This document shows, piece by piece, positions 10,244-20,298 of a stretch of 64,000 nt of DNA. The DNA is from Dryocosmus kuriphilus (taxonomy: Eukaryota > Arthropoda > Insecta > Hymenoptera > Cynipidae), in the NCBI GenBank assembly GCA_038277395.1, contig CM076190.1, positions 236,622,618-236,686,617 of the forward strand. Reading direction: 5' to 3'. Below the pieces are notes generated by a model that saw only the letters and a program-made list of their open reading frames with translations, did not search any database and was not told the origin of the DNA. Position 1 is the first letter of the stretch. Each line of letters opens with the position of its first letter. The translations under genes and the position numbers were made by a program.

Positions 10244-12077
10244 TTTCAATCTCTGTTTTTACCACTTCTGGAAAGTTATGCATAAGGTTGACATCCTTAG
10301 TCGTGACTAACTCAGACTGGACAAGATCAATAATTGAATAATAGAATAATTATAGAACCCTTGAATCTGTTGACAAACGTGTCCTTCTTGAGGATTTTCT
10401 GAGCTCGAATCGTTACGTGTATGTCTAGTTTACGTAAGAGGAAATTTAAGTTTAGTGATCAGATTTTGATGGTTTATTATAATGGAAGAAAAAGAACAGA
10501 TGAATTGTGTCATAGTCACAAAAGTTTATTTAGCTGTGGCTATGACTGACTATTCGTAGATCCTCAGAAGATTGGTCATTGTCTTAACTGACTTTTCCCA
10601 AGCTAAAGTGAATTTAAGGAAGTTCGATGATTATGCAATCTCTATATAACTTTTCCTAGTGTAAAATATTGTATATATCAATAGTTATTATGTGATTGTG
10701 CTAAATTTGAAGTAGTGTCAGGCTAGTCTTTAAGATATTTCACTACAATGTTTAGCGATTTTTACATTGGTTCTGATGGAAGAGTATTCTCTGTTCTGTA
10801 TGTAATGAATTTTTGCAACTAGGGTTTCTATACGACTTCAAAAATAAAAATAAAGTAAGATTCTTCAACTCTTTCCGATTTCAGAAGTATAAACATATAT
10901 GGGTCTTCCGCAAATAGTTATCGTGTTTTTTGTAAAATAAGGAGACATTTCTCCAACTTTTGTACTGAGCGTGAGACAAAATTGTCGCCGGAAGGCGGAA
11001 GTTACGTAAGTAAAAGGCAGTTTCTAATTGGAGGCCCCGTAGATACAGATACAAAAGACCCTATACCGGTGATTTAGTTTTTAAACTAAAATGGTTTGTA
11101 CAAAATTAAAATCACTTCTACTGCTGTCTATCTTTATAATATACATTCAGCCGATAGCCACCCACTCCTGAATATATAGGCCTACTTATAGGCCTACAAT
11201 TCCCAAAAATGACTTTGAACAAAGGACTCACCAAACTAAAAGCCCTGAATGAATATTTAGTGACCGAAGAAGACACGATTATAGACAATGCTGTTACTTT
11301 TGGTACTAAAAAATCCAATGATATGTAAACTAATATTGGGGAAGGGGAAGAAGGAGGGTAAAAGAAACAATGTCGGTTAAACCAGCTCATGTCGCTGGAT
11401 TTTCGGAACGATACATGTCCATGAAAGAAATCATAAATAATTCGAGACTGTTGAAGCAAAGTTTTTGCTAGAAGCATCCGATGACGCTCTGACTGTAGCA
11501 TTGGACAATCTTGTACAAATATACGATGAGTTTGATAACGAGCAGGTACTGCAAGAAATAGAAAGGTATCGCAGGCATCTACTTGCCTTACATCTATCGA
11601 TACGTGTGAGGACGTTGCTGCCAGATAGACAGCCCAAGAAATCTTTCAATTTATAATAAAATGTGACTTCACTGAATCACTACCCTGTACATCATTTAGT
11701 ATTCAATACTGCTTTACCATTTGCGTCTCAGTTGCATCATATGAGATAAATCTTTGCAAACTTAAAAAAGATAAAAAATTATCATCTATTTATGATGAAT
11801 CAAGAGCGACTTGTCAATATGTACATGCTTTCAACTGAAAGAAAATTTTCATAGCAAATAGATTTCACTGAAGACATTGAGGAGTTTAGTCAAATCAAGG
11901 CACGAAAATATGTTCAATACCTACAGACAGAAAATAAAAACTCCTATATTGTTTGTTGCTGATTCGTATTCTATGTTCCACGCCCAATTCTATATATGCT
12001 ATGTGTGCGTAAGTAAACTACAATTAGTTTCCAGAGCCTAGCGTAGACACAATTTACATACTTAATTTTTTACATCC
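10244..12077. other. AT-rich interval, one unassigned open frame
   Basis: Apart from the open frame at 11465-11656 no gene was recognised. Near 11177-11198 there is a small duplicated TATAGGCCTAC. Confidence 0.45.
11465..11656 (+). pseudogene. Unassigned coding remnant, possibly hAT/ZMYM-like C-terminus
   Basis: A 63-codon frame contains DDALTVALDNLVQIYDEF followed by DNEQVLQEIERYRRHLLAL. The frame is open upstream to about 11440. The charged helical pattern is reminiscent of the C-terminal part of hAT-type or ZMYM-like transposase proteins, but I cannot confirm this by reading. An AATAAA lies just after the stop. It could also be a chance frame. Confidence 0.25.
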
Positions 12078-12082
12078 ATATT

Positions 12083-12423
12083 TGTAAGAATTAAAGCTGT
12101 AGAAGGCGCAGAGCCACTTTCCAAATATTTGTGATTGGGAGGTTTTATGGAGTTACCTGAATCGCCCGATTGAGAATGGGAGAGGAGAGACAAAGGGCTT
12201 CGAGCAGCCCTTACCAGAAATGCGAAATGAAGCTTTCGGGCTAACTTCGGTCAGGGAGTTTTGAGGTGGCCTTCGAGTCGAGAGGTCGGGGAATATTCGC
12301 ATTGCGCTGTCGGGCACTCAAGTCGTGTACTTTGATAAGAATATACTTTGCCTTTGCACATATTGAAAAAATTGGTGTATCCATTCATTATTTACCAGTT
12401 CTTCTAGAATTAATTTATCTTAT
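12083..12423 (+). repeat. Gypsy-1 5' LTR
   Basis: It starts TGTAAGAATTAAAGCTG and ends ...AATTTATCTTAT. It matches 17606-17944 almost base for base. Seen differences include GGCGCAG/GGTGCAG, TTACCAG/TTATCAG, AACTTCGG/AACGTCGG and an AA indel near 12367. Promoter and poly(A) signals within it were not resolved. Confidence 0.93.
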
Positions 12424-12571
12424 ATCAGAAGTGGGATTATATCCAATCACGTGCTTCCGCGAAAACTGTTTTATGTGTTTTGCCAAAAAAAAAAAAACCA
12501 AAGCAAGTGTGTGTGTGATATCAGAAGTGTTCAAGTGTTAACAGTGCAACGTTGAATCGGAATAAGCTAAC

Positions 12572-13384
12572 ATGAATAGAGAGCGACGTAGACATCGTGA
12601 GTCGCGCAGGCGATCAACGAGTAGACACAGGGATAGATCACGATCCAGGCGTCGTGAGAGGTCAGCTAGTCCGACGCGCTACATACGCGAAATTGCAAAT
12701 AGTTTTTCCGAAACGTTAGAGAGACTTTCTCGTGCTAGTCAGCAGTCTACTGTCGATAATAAAGAGGTGAACGTACGTGAACCGAAAAACATTATACCCA
12801 ATTATGATCCAAAGGACGCACACCAAACAATAGAAAAATGGATCGAGAAAATTGAAGGATTAAAACAGCAACATCGATGGAGTGACGCGACGGTAGCCAC
12901 TTTTATAACCGAACGATTCAAGGGACACGCACGCACTTGGTATGAAGGGCTTGATTCGATTGCCTTATCATGGCCCGAGTGGAAAGAAAAATTGCTGATG
13001 AATTTTAGAAATCGCACGGAGATGCCGGTCAGATTATCAACAATGTTACAAAGAACCAAGAGACGCGACGAAGACATGGCGACTTATTATTATCAAAAGA
13101 TCGGACTAATAAGTGCATGCAACATTAAAGGTCGAGATGCAGTAGAGTGTGTCGCTCATGGAATAAAGGACGATGCAATACAAGCTGGTATTCGTGCAGC
13201 TGACTTTAGTAGCTTGGAGGATTTACGTGGATTTTTAGCTAAGTATGACGAGAACACAAAATCTAGAAATGAAGATAACAGAGATGGAGGAAGCAGGAAC
13301 CAGCGCAAATTCGGCAAGTTTCAACGATTTTCGAGAGAAAATAAAGACAAAGGAAAAGATAGCCAAAAAACAACATACCAGTAA
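12572..13384 (+). CDS. gag: Gypsy-1 Gag (arginine/serine-rich N-terminus plus capsid)
   Basis: The 270-residue structural protein would form the particle core. Residues 1-35 are strongly basic with repeated RR, RS and SR pairs (MNRERRRHRESRRRS...), resembling an RS domain. Residues about 70-240 form a retrotransposon capsid domain: IIPNYDP, WIEKIE, ARTWYEGL and the WPEWKEKL(L)MNF block. The C-terminus is basic and ends before any zinc knuckle; the CCHC box is in the overlapping pol frame. The ATG follows a 150-base leader after the LTR. The 140-base overlap with pol is in the +1 frame relative to gag. Confidence 0.9.
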   Translation: MNRERRRHRESRRRSTSRHRDRSRSRRRERSASPTRYIREIANSFSETLERLSRASQQSTVDNKEVNVREPKNIIPNYDPKDAHQTIEKWIEKIEGLKQQHRWSDATVATFITERFKGHARTWYEGLDSIALSWPEWKEKLLMNFRNRTEMPVRLSTMLQRTKRRDEDMATYYYQKIGLISACNIKGRDAVECVAHGIKDDAIQAGIRAADFSSLEDLRGFLAKYDENTKSRNEDNRDGGSRNQRKFGKFQRFSRENKDKGKDSQKTTYQ

Positions 13385-16300
13385 AGAAATTGTGTGTTTT
13401 AAGTGTAACCAACCTGGACATTATGCGCGAAACTGTAAGTCACAGAATAAAAAGCCAAATGTTTTAAGTATTGGATCAGGTCGAGAGTGTAACAACACTC
13501 GCTTCTTTGATGCTTTTGTAAACGACAAGGAAATGCGAGCATACGTCGACCTAGGTAGCGAATGTATCACCTTACGCCGCAGTGATGCTCTCAAAGGAGC
13601 GATAAGAGGTCGCGTAACAGATGCAGTACTTCGTGGTTTTGGAGGTGCTTCTGTACGGCCTTGCGGAGTCTGCGACATCAAGTTAAAGGTCGATATGGCA
13701 GAAGCAAACGTCAAGGCATTCATTGTCCCAGATGAGGTGCAGCAGGTGGCTTTGATCGTAGGTCAGCCCTTCACTGATCTACCGGAGGTGGTTGTGGTGC
13801 AAAAAAAAGGTGAATTGCGGCTGTTCGACGGAGCCAGTGCAGAGCTTCCAGAAGTCGATCAGCTACCTGCTCGCAAGGTGGCACTTTGGGCGGCCGAGGC
13901 AACTGTGATACCTCCAAACCAGGTGGCAAACATTAAGGTAAAAGTTGGCAATAGTAATTATAAGGGCGATTTGCTTGTGGACCTAAGCTATCGCTCTAAA
14001 CCGAAAGAGGAACATTGTATTCCTCGATGCATTTTGAACACTTCGGTGGCGGTGTTGCCTGTCGTAAATCTGTCTGATTCTCCGCTTGTTATTAAAGAAT
14101 CGCAAATAATTGCACGTGCTGAGGTAACGAGGGAAGCGAAAAATGAAGAAATTAAAATAATGTCCATTAAAAAGGGGAGAGATGAGAAATTACCGGACGA
14201 TAAAATAATAACGGGCGAACAATTAACAGAATCACAAAGACAAAGAGTAATAGAAGTGTTAAATAAGTATCGCGATTGCTTTGCTCTTAACATGAGCGAA
14301 CTTGGTAAAACCAATCTCGCCGTGACCGAGATCGAGTTAACTGATTCAACACCAGTATATTATAAACCGTATCGTCTTTCATATGCTGAGAGAGATAAAG
14401 TTCGCGAAATTGTTGACGAGATGAAAGAATGCGGCGTTGTCAGAGAATCTGATTCTCCCTTCGCGAGTCCAATTCTCTTAGTTCGAAAGAAAAATGGCGA
14501 GGTTCGAATGTGCGTGGATTACCGTGCACTCAACGCTAAAACAAAGAAACAGCGATTCCCTTTACCAGTAATAGAAGAGCAAATAAATAATCTAGAAGGG
14601 GCGAAAATATTTTCGACTTTTGATTTGGCCTCCGGATATTTACAAATACCCGTCGCGGAAAAAGATATTGAAAAAACCGCGTTCGTAACACCAGATGGTC
14701 ATTATGAATTTTTATATACACCTTTTGGTCTAGCCAATGCACCAGCTGTGTGTTCTCGTATGACACAAAGAATCATAAAACCATTACGAGACAAAATGAT
14801 AATTGAGGCATATATCGATGATTACATAATGGGTGCCGAAGATTTTGAAACTGCAATAAACGTTCTAATACTTGGGTTAAAACGAATGCGAGAAGTAGGG
14901 GTGACACTTAAGCTAGAAAAATGTAGGTTTTTAATGTTGATAATTGAGTTTTTGGGTTACGAAATCGGCGGGAATGGAATAAGACCAGGACAGCAAAAGG
15001 TTCAAGCTGCCTCTCAGTTCAAAGCACCGTCAAATGTACATGAGGTTCGTCAGTTTGTCGGACTTGCAAGTTTTTTCCGAAAATTTATCAAAGACTTCGC
15101 ATTAATCGCACGACCACTTACTATTTTGACTAAGAAAAATGAAGTATGGCGATGGGGCGATGAGCAAAATAATGCTTTTCAAGAAATCAAAAATAAGTTA
15201 GTTTCGCGCCCGGTATTAGCTTTATATAAAAGAGGGGCGGAAACGGAACTCCATACTGATGCATGTAAATTGGGTCTGGGTGGAATATTAATGCAACGAG
15301 ACGAAAGTAACCGACTGCACCCGATAGCTTACTTTAGTCGGCAGACGACTAAAGAAGAACAGCGATATCATTCTTACGAACTTGAGAGGCTTGCCGTCGT
15401 GAGTAGTTTATGTCGTTTTCATGTATATTTAATCGGAATTCAATTTGTGATTGTAACTGACTGCAGCGCGTTGCGAGCGACGTTCTCCAAGCGAGATCTG
15501 ATGCCTCGAGTAGACCGGTGGTGGATCCAGTTGCAAGAATATGATTGCGTCATCGAGTATAGAGCAGGAGCGAGAATGTCGCACGTAGACGCGTTGAGTC
15601 GTAATGCTATTAGTGATTTAGTAAATGCCGACGAGATAAAAGAAATCGGAATTTTCCATTTAGAACATGATGACTTGCTGTTATTAGCTCAAATGCAAGA
15701 CGAAAAATTAAAAGGTATTAAGGATGTTTTAAAAAACGTAGCTACGGACGCAGACGAAAAGAGAATACACGCTGAGTATCTGCTAAAGAACGAGAGAGTC
15801 TTTCGAAAAACGGAGAGCGGAGTAAAATGGGCTGTACCGCGTTCGTTAAGACAGCGAATTACACGATTATGTCATGATGAAGTAGGTCACGGAGGGTTTG
15901 ATAAGACGGTTGAGAAAATGCAGCGTGACTACTGGTTTGCGGGTATGAAACGCTACGTAAAGCAATATATTTCATCATGCGTGGCTTGTTTCTATAACAA
16001 AACACCTGCCGGTAAGAAGCCAGGCTTTCTGTATCCTATTGAAAAAGTACCAGAGCCAATGCACACGTTGCATATCGATCATTTAGGACCGTTTGTACGT
16101 AGTTCTTCTGGTAATTCTTACTTGATAGTTGCGGTAGATGCTTTTACTAAATTTGTATTTTTAAAGGCGGTGTCAAGTACTAAAGCAATATTGGTAGAAA
16201 GATTTTTAGATGAAACTGCTAGTGTATTTGGGTATCCAAAACGCGTCATATCTGATAGAGGTACTGCTTTTACGAGCAAAAGATTTGGAAGTTACTGCGG

Positions 16301-16877
16301 AGGACTAGGAATGCAACACATACTTACCGCTGTAGCTACTCCTCGCGCAAACGGGCAGGTAGAACGTTACAACAGAACGATACTCAATGCTCTTACAACA
16401 AGTTTATCGAAAGAGGAAATAACGTGGGATCGAGAAGTTAATAAGGTTAAATGGGGTCTAAATAACACTGTAAATAAAGCTACTGGTAAAAGTCCTTCAG
16501 AGTTATTGCTAGGTTACCAACCGCGACATAAAGCTGAAGCAAAGTTGTTAAATGAAATCGGAGAACCTAAAGTTAGAGAGGATAGGACTAAAATGCGTAA
16601 GCGTGCAGCAGAAAAGATTGTAGAAAATCAAGTGGAAAATAAGAGAAGATACGATTTGCGGCGGGCTCCTCCTAAGGTGTTCAGAGTGAACGATGCTGTG
16701 GGTGTCCAGCGAGTAGTTGACTCGAATGAAGGGAAAAGTAGGAAACTATTGCCAACTTATGCCGGACCATATGAAGTTAAAGAGGTCCTACAAAATGATA
16801 GATACGTTGTTGGTGACATAAAAGGGGCTCAACGTACACAGAAACCATATACAGGTGTATTTCCTGGAGGAAATTAA
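13245..16877 (+). CDS. pol: Gypsy-1 Pol: zinc knuckle, protease, RT, RNase H, integrase
   Basis: The 1210-codon frame is uninterrupted. In order: a nucleocapsid knuckle CFKCNQPGHYARNC near residue 50; protease with YVDLGSE in place of the common D(T/S)G near 100; reverse transcriptase with VDYRALN near 425 and YIDD near 523; RNase H with HTDACKLGLGG near 671; integrase HHCC zinc domain near 880 (GHGG...CVAC); and DDE core residues in HIDHLGP, SDRGTAF and GQVERYN near 945-1040. The C-terminus has a degenerate GPY/F-like YAGPYEVKEV. Its first part overlaps gag in the +1 frame, so true Pol synthesis probably begins by frameshift rather than at 13245. YIDD rather than YLDD is a lineage variant. 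No env follows. Confidence 0.92.
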   Translation: MTRTQNLEMKITEMEEAGTSANSASFNDFREKIKTKEKIAKKQHTSKEIVCFKCNQPGHYARNCKSQNKKPNVLSIGSGRECNNTRFFDAFVNDKEMRAYVDLGSECITLRRSDALKGAIRGRVTDAVLRGFGGASVRPCGVCDIKLKVDMAEANVKAFIVPDEVQQVALIVGQPFTDLPEVVVVQKKGELRLFDGASAELPEVDQLPARKVALWAAEATVIPPNQVANIKVKVGNSNYKGDLLVDLSYRSKPKEEHCIPRCILNTSVAVLPVVNLSDSPLVIKESQIIARAEVTREAKNEEIKIMSIKKGRDEKLPDDKIITGEQLTESQRQRVIEVLNKYRDCFALNMSELGKTNLAVTEIELTDSTPVYYKPYRLSYAERDKVREIVDEMKECGVVRESDSPFASPILLVRKKNGEVRMCVDYRALNAKTKKQRFPLPVIEEQINNLEGAKIFSTFDLASGYLQIPVAEKDIEKTAFVTPDGHYEFLYTPFGLANAPAVCSRMTQRIIKPLRDKMIIEAYIDDYIMGAEDFETAINVLILGLKRMREVGVTLKLEKCRFLMLIIEFLGYEIGGNGIRPGQQKVQAASQFKAPSNVHEVRQFVGLASFFRKFIKDFALIARPLTILTKKNEVWRWGDEQNNAFQEIKNKLVSRPVLALYKRGAETELHTDACKLGLGGILMQRDESNRLHPIAYFSRQTTKEEQRYHSYELERLAVVSSLCRFHVYLIGIQFVIVTDCSALRATFSKRDLMPRVDRWWIQLQEYDCVIEYRAGARMSHVDALSRNAISDLVNADEIKEIGIFHLEHDDLLLLAQMQDEKLKGIKDVLKNVATDADEKRIHAEYLLKNERVFRKTESGVKWAVPRSLRQRITRLCHDEVGHGGFDKTVEKMQRDYWFAGMKRYVKQYISSCVACFYNKTPAGKKPGFLYPIEKVPEPMHTLHIDHLGPFVRSSSGNSYLIVAVDAFTKFVFLKAVSSTKAILVERFLDETASVFGYPKRVISDRGTAFTSKRFGSYCGGLGMQHILTAVATPRANGQVERYNRTILNALTTSLSKEEITWDREVNKVKWGLNNTVNKATGKSPSELLLGYQPRHKAEAKLLNEIGEPKVREDRTKMRKRAAEKIVENQVENKRRYDLRRAPPKVFRVNDAVGVQRVVDSNEGKSRKLLPTYAGPYEVKEVLQNDRYVVGDIKGAQRTQKPYTGVFPGGN

Positions 16878-17017
16878 AACTATGGGAGTCAGTAGTAAGC
16901 AGTGATGAGAACAACGAGTCGTCAGAGAATGAAAGCTCCATCCACTAAAAGGTGCATATTATTTACGCACCCTAGTAAGGTTAAGAAGATGCTCAACGCG
17001 GCCTAGAAATATTTATA

Positions 17018-17329
17018 TTTTGCAGAGCGCAAAGAGCATAATCTTGTGAAGCCGAGAAGCAGATTAAAGCTTAGAGTTTGCAGAGCAATCAGTTTATTGC
17101 CGAGAAATAAGAGTTTTAATCTGAAATGCAGAGCTCATAAATCCACTACTGTGTTACCCGAGAATGATTCATTTTTCTTGTGGTTACAAAAAAAATGTTA
17201 ATTATTTGAAAAGATCCAAGGAGAAATGAATACATTTGCAGAGGGCACAAGTCAAGATGCCAAGAGACTTATTGTTTTGCAGAGCATCTGGATATCGGTA
17301 GCTACCTAGAAACGATAAGTTTTGCAGAG
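17018..17329 (+). promoter_or_regulatory. Array of TTTGCAGAG motifs in Gypsy-1 3' non-coding region
   Basis: TTTGCAGAG occurs at 17019-17027, 17077-17085, 17235-17243, 17276-17284 and 17321-17329, and as AATGCAGAG at 17125-17133. A second word, GCCGAGAA or a close variant, lies at 17051, 17099, 17157 and 17259, between the first words. The array looks like a degenerate tandem unit of about 45-58 bp. Clustered binding-site arrays of this style are known as insulators in some insect Gypsy elements (for example the Su(Hw) sites of Drosophila gypsy). Such a role here is inference only. Confidence 0.6.
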
Positions 17330-17605
17330 TACGCTATGACCGATGATGGAGATCCGTAATGGGTCTCAAATTGCATGATGCATGTATATAAGTAGATAAA
17401 AGAAAATAATAATGATAAAATGTATATACGTGCATGAGAAAGAAATCAAGCTTCACAGCGCTTTGCATGACAAAGAAATTATTACATCAATATATTAATT
17501 CTTGCTCTTAATGTCTGTGTGTTTAAGGTACTATCATGTAGAAAAAAAAAAAAAAAAAAAAAATATTATTTTCGCGAGGACGCGAACAAAGTCAGGAAGG
17601 CCGAC

Positions 17606-17944
17606 TGTAAGAATTAAAGCTGTAGAAGGTGCAGAGCCACTTTCCAAATATTTGTGATTGGGAGGTTTTATGGAGTTACCTGAATCGCCCGATTGAGAAT
17701 GGGAGAGGAGAGACAAAGGGCTTCGAGCAGCCCTTATCAGAAATGCGAAATGAAGCTTTCGGGCTAACGTCGGTCAGGGAGTTTTGAGGTGGCCTTCGAG
17801 TCGAGAGGTCGGGGAATATTCGCATTGCGCTGTCGGGCACTCAAGTCGTGTACTTTGATAAGAATATACTTTGCCTTTGCACATATTGAAAATTGGTGTA
17901 TCCATTCATTATTTACCAGTTCTTCTAGAATTAATTTATCTTAT
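17606..17944 (+). repeat. Gypsy-1 3' LTR
   Basis: This is the copy of 12083-12423, followed directly by the ATATT duplication. A clear polypurine tract is not visible just upstream (CAAAGTCAGGAAGGCCGAC). Confidence 0.93.
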
Positions 17945-17949
17945 ATATT

Positions 17950-18990
17950 ATACATTCTTTACGAAATGTATGTACCTGCTCCAAAATACATAAAACTCTA
18001 AGATCGGGGGCCCCTTTTGGTTTTGCCGTCCCGGGACTGTAACAGGCTTCGTCCGCCACTGGCGTAGACCGAGAGTGTAGAATTGTAGGAAGTGAAAGAG
18101 TGAACGCGTCACCTCTGAGAAAATATGCACTGTGGAAGTATGCCAAAGCAGGCTCTCGAAACCGAGGCTTGCGACGTTGCCAGCACTGCAGTTACGGCAT
18201 CAGGCCGTAATTAAACGTATGACTTAGAACAATAATTTTCTATTTAAAAAAAAAAAACGCATCCAACTTAGTACTTGTTGCAGTATAAAAACTTACATTA
18301 AAAGTACATATTTGTCAAATATTTTTAGTTCTTTTTTCTTTTTTTTTGTGGTTAGAGGAGTTACTGCTATCTATAACTGTTGTGTTCTTCATTGCTGAGA
18401 AGACCCCCCAGGGAGATCCTCATTTATTTTGTTTTCTGTGTTCGCCGTATTGGGCCCCACGTGAGAAGATGGGGATTTAAAGGACTGCTTCCTGCAGAGC
18501 TCCGCTTACAGGGAGTGGATCTAAATACTAAGGGATTCGACCTGGTATCCCTAATTCTCAGTTTTGACACCTCCATCAAACTCCGCCATGCCCGTCTCAA
18601 TTGAGGGGGCAAACCGGAGCCTTCAGGGATTTGATAACCCTGGTGCCATTCAGACCTCGACACGGCGATCACATCTAAGCTTGGGAGCATGAGGATTCGC
18701 GCCCTCGATATTCCAGCAGGCTTTGCCATTAGCCCCTGGAAGGATCGCTTCTTGGTCAGGGTCCCGCAGACCAAAGACCCCCAGTTCCCCAGAGGAGCCG
18801 TATCTCGCGATACAGTCTTTCTGGTTCACCTACTTTCGATCGCTCGTTCGATTGGACCCCTAAGCCCTCCCATCAATTACAAGGTCATGCGATTCCCAGG
18901 GAGGGATTTTTTGGGTTTCTGCAGCTAGAAAATTGCAGACCCTCATTGGCTAGAAATTCCTTCAATGAGCCTCCTTAATTAATGCTTTTA
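17950..18990. other. Unassigned interval, possible LINE 3' end
   Basis: No domain was recognised in the short frames here. The segment from about 18380 to 19026 ends in AATCAAATCAAATAAATAAGG, a tail like that of many LINE 3' ends. It may therefore be a 5'-truncated LINE copy made only of untranslated sequence. There is also a small palindrome, TTACGGC...GCCGTAA, at 18192-18210. Confidence 0.35.
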
Positions 18991-19039
18991 TATTATTTTA
19001 TGCGGGGAATCAAATCAAATAAATAAGGAACCCTATGTA

Positions 19040-19265
19040 ATAAATTCCATATACAGGTTATCCGAGTCGAAATTTTAGCCTCCTTATGGACCTCCAAATT
19101 GTGGGGCTTAATCGGAAGTAGGCGGGCTTATAGAGGGCTAATTTATATTAGATTAAGCCCTCTTTTAGTCCTCCAAATTTGCACATAAGTCCATTTTTCC
19201 AACTTTGCAGGAGTAAAGGAGGGCCTAATTTAGCCCTCTTTTAAACCTCCTGCGTCTTCTTTTTA
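19040..19265. repeat. MITE-like segment with repeated GAGGGCTTAAT hairpins
   Basis: Short inverted words recur: TAGAGGGCTAAT pairs with ATTAAGCCCTCTT, and GGAGGGCCTAAT pairs with TTAGCCCTCTT. Direct CCTCCAAAT words also recur. The ends were not defined. Confidence 0.4.
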
Positions 19266-20298
19266 GGCCGCCTTGTAGCTGTCCAAAATCTCTCGACCGA
19301 ATATGACGTCATATTAAACACACAAAAACCAAAAGTATTGTATATTCCAAACAGATGTGTGTGTATCTGTTTTAGATTGGAATTAAAAAAATTATGTGAA
19401 GCCTGCAAAATCTGGAAGTACATAAAATGCATAGAACCTGAAAGCATGTTTTAAAATGCACAAATAGTGCACTTTGGAAAAACATGTTTTTTATTATCAC
19501 GTATTGTTTGCGACAAAAGAGGCTAAGAACGCGGCGTCACTGCACTAAGTTGTATCATTTCAAACACTGCTGAGAAGTTTAGAATTGGATGTAGATGCGT
19601 ATAACGCATTCTGTTACTCTTCTTTCTTTGTTGATGAATGATGAAACTTTGAACACGATTTTAGTAAGGAATGGCACGTTGAGAACAGAATTGGTGAGTG
19701 ACGAGCGACGCGCTGTCTTTAGCACCTTGGAAGCAACGAATGATCAAACCTGACGTGAAAATCCAAAAGAAAACATTTACTTCACTTTCCATCATGTTAT
19801 CTACATGCACTTCACTCTCCACGCATGTCCGAAATATCGACAAGCAGTTTAGGCTGATTAAAGATCTGTGTAAACTTAATATACGACAAACATAAATGAC
19901 ATTCGCTCGTCGCATCGCGTTGCTCCAAAAAATGAAAACGGTCACGGAGTTCGGACTTTCTCGGTTTAGTTCGTATGTGTTCGATCTTGATCTCGAAATG
20001 GTCTACCACCGGCGCAGCCGGTGTTAATATATTATTACGGAATAAGGACATACCTCGTGAGTTAACTAGAGGAGGGTCTCAAAGGCTACGTAGTACTTAA
20101 AGAGGTCCTTTATAAATATATTTTCAAATTTGCTTGTTTTACTAGTGGAATTTGGAGATTCTGAAGTAGGACCATAGGTGCGTTCATAATTCGCTCGCAG
20201 CAAACGATGAGAATGTGCCCGCGCAGCGGGCAGACTTTTTAACAATTTTTTATGCAAAAAGAAGTATTTTCGACAAAAATTTTGTTAATCTAGTTCTA
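19266..20298. other. Intergenic interval, no gene seen
   Basis: AT-rich with short frames on both strands and no recognisable motif. Confidence 0.45.

Larger units (their letters stand above)
12083..17944 (+). mobile_element. Gypsy-1: near-intact Ty3/Gypsy LTR retrotransposon
   Basis: The 5.86-kb element has two LTRs (341 and 339 bp) that differ by about three substitutions and one 2-bp indel. It is flanked by a 5-bp duplication ATATT at 12078-12082 and 17945-17949. Gag and pol are open in full. There is no env frame. The near-identity of the LTRs indicates recent insertion. The LTRs begin TGTAAG and end CTTAT, not the usual CA. The primer-binding site after 12423 (ATCAGAAGTGGGAT...) was not matched to a tRNA. 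The long 3' non-coding part (16878-17605) holds the TTTGCAGAG motif array and a 22-base A run at 17542-17563. Confidence 0.95.

Noticed and set aside
12266..12541. Frame spanning the LTR end of Gypsy-1
   Set aside because: It lies mostly in the LTR and is repeated at 17789 with a different end; gag starts at 12572.
17018..17329. CRISPR-like array
   Set aside because: The repeated word is only 9 bases, spacing is uneven (41-110), and it lies inside a eukaryotic retrotransposon.
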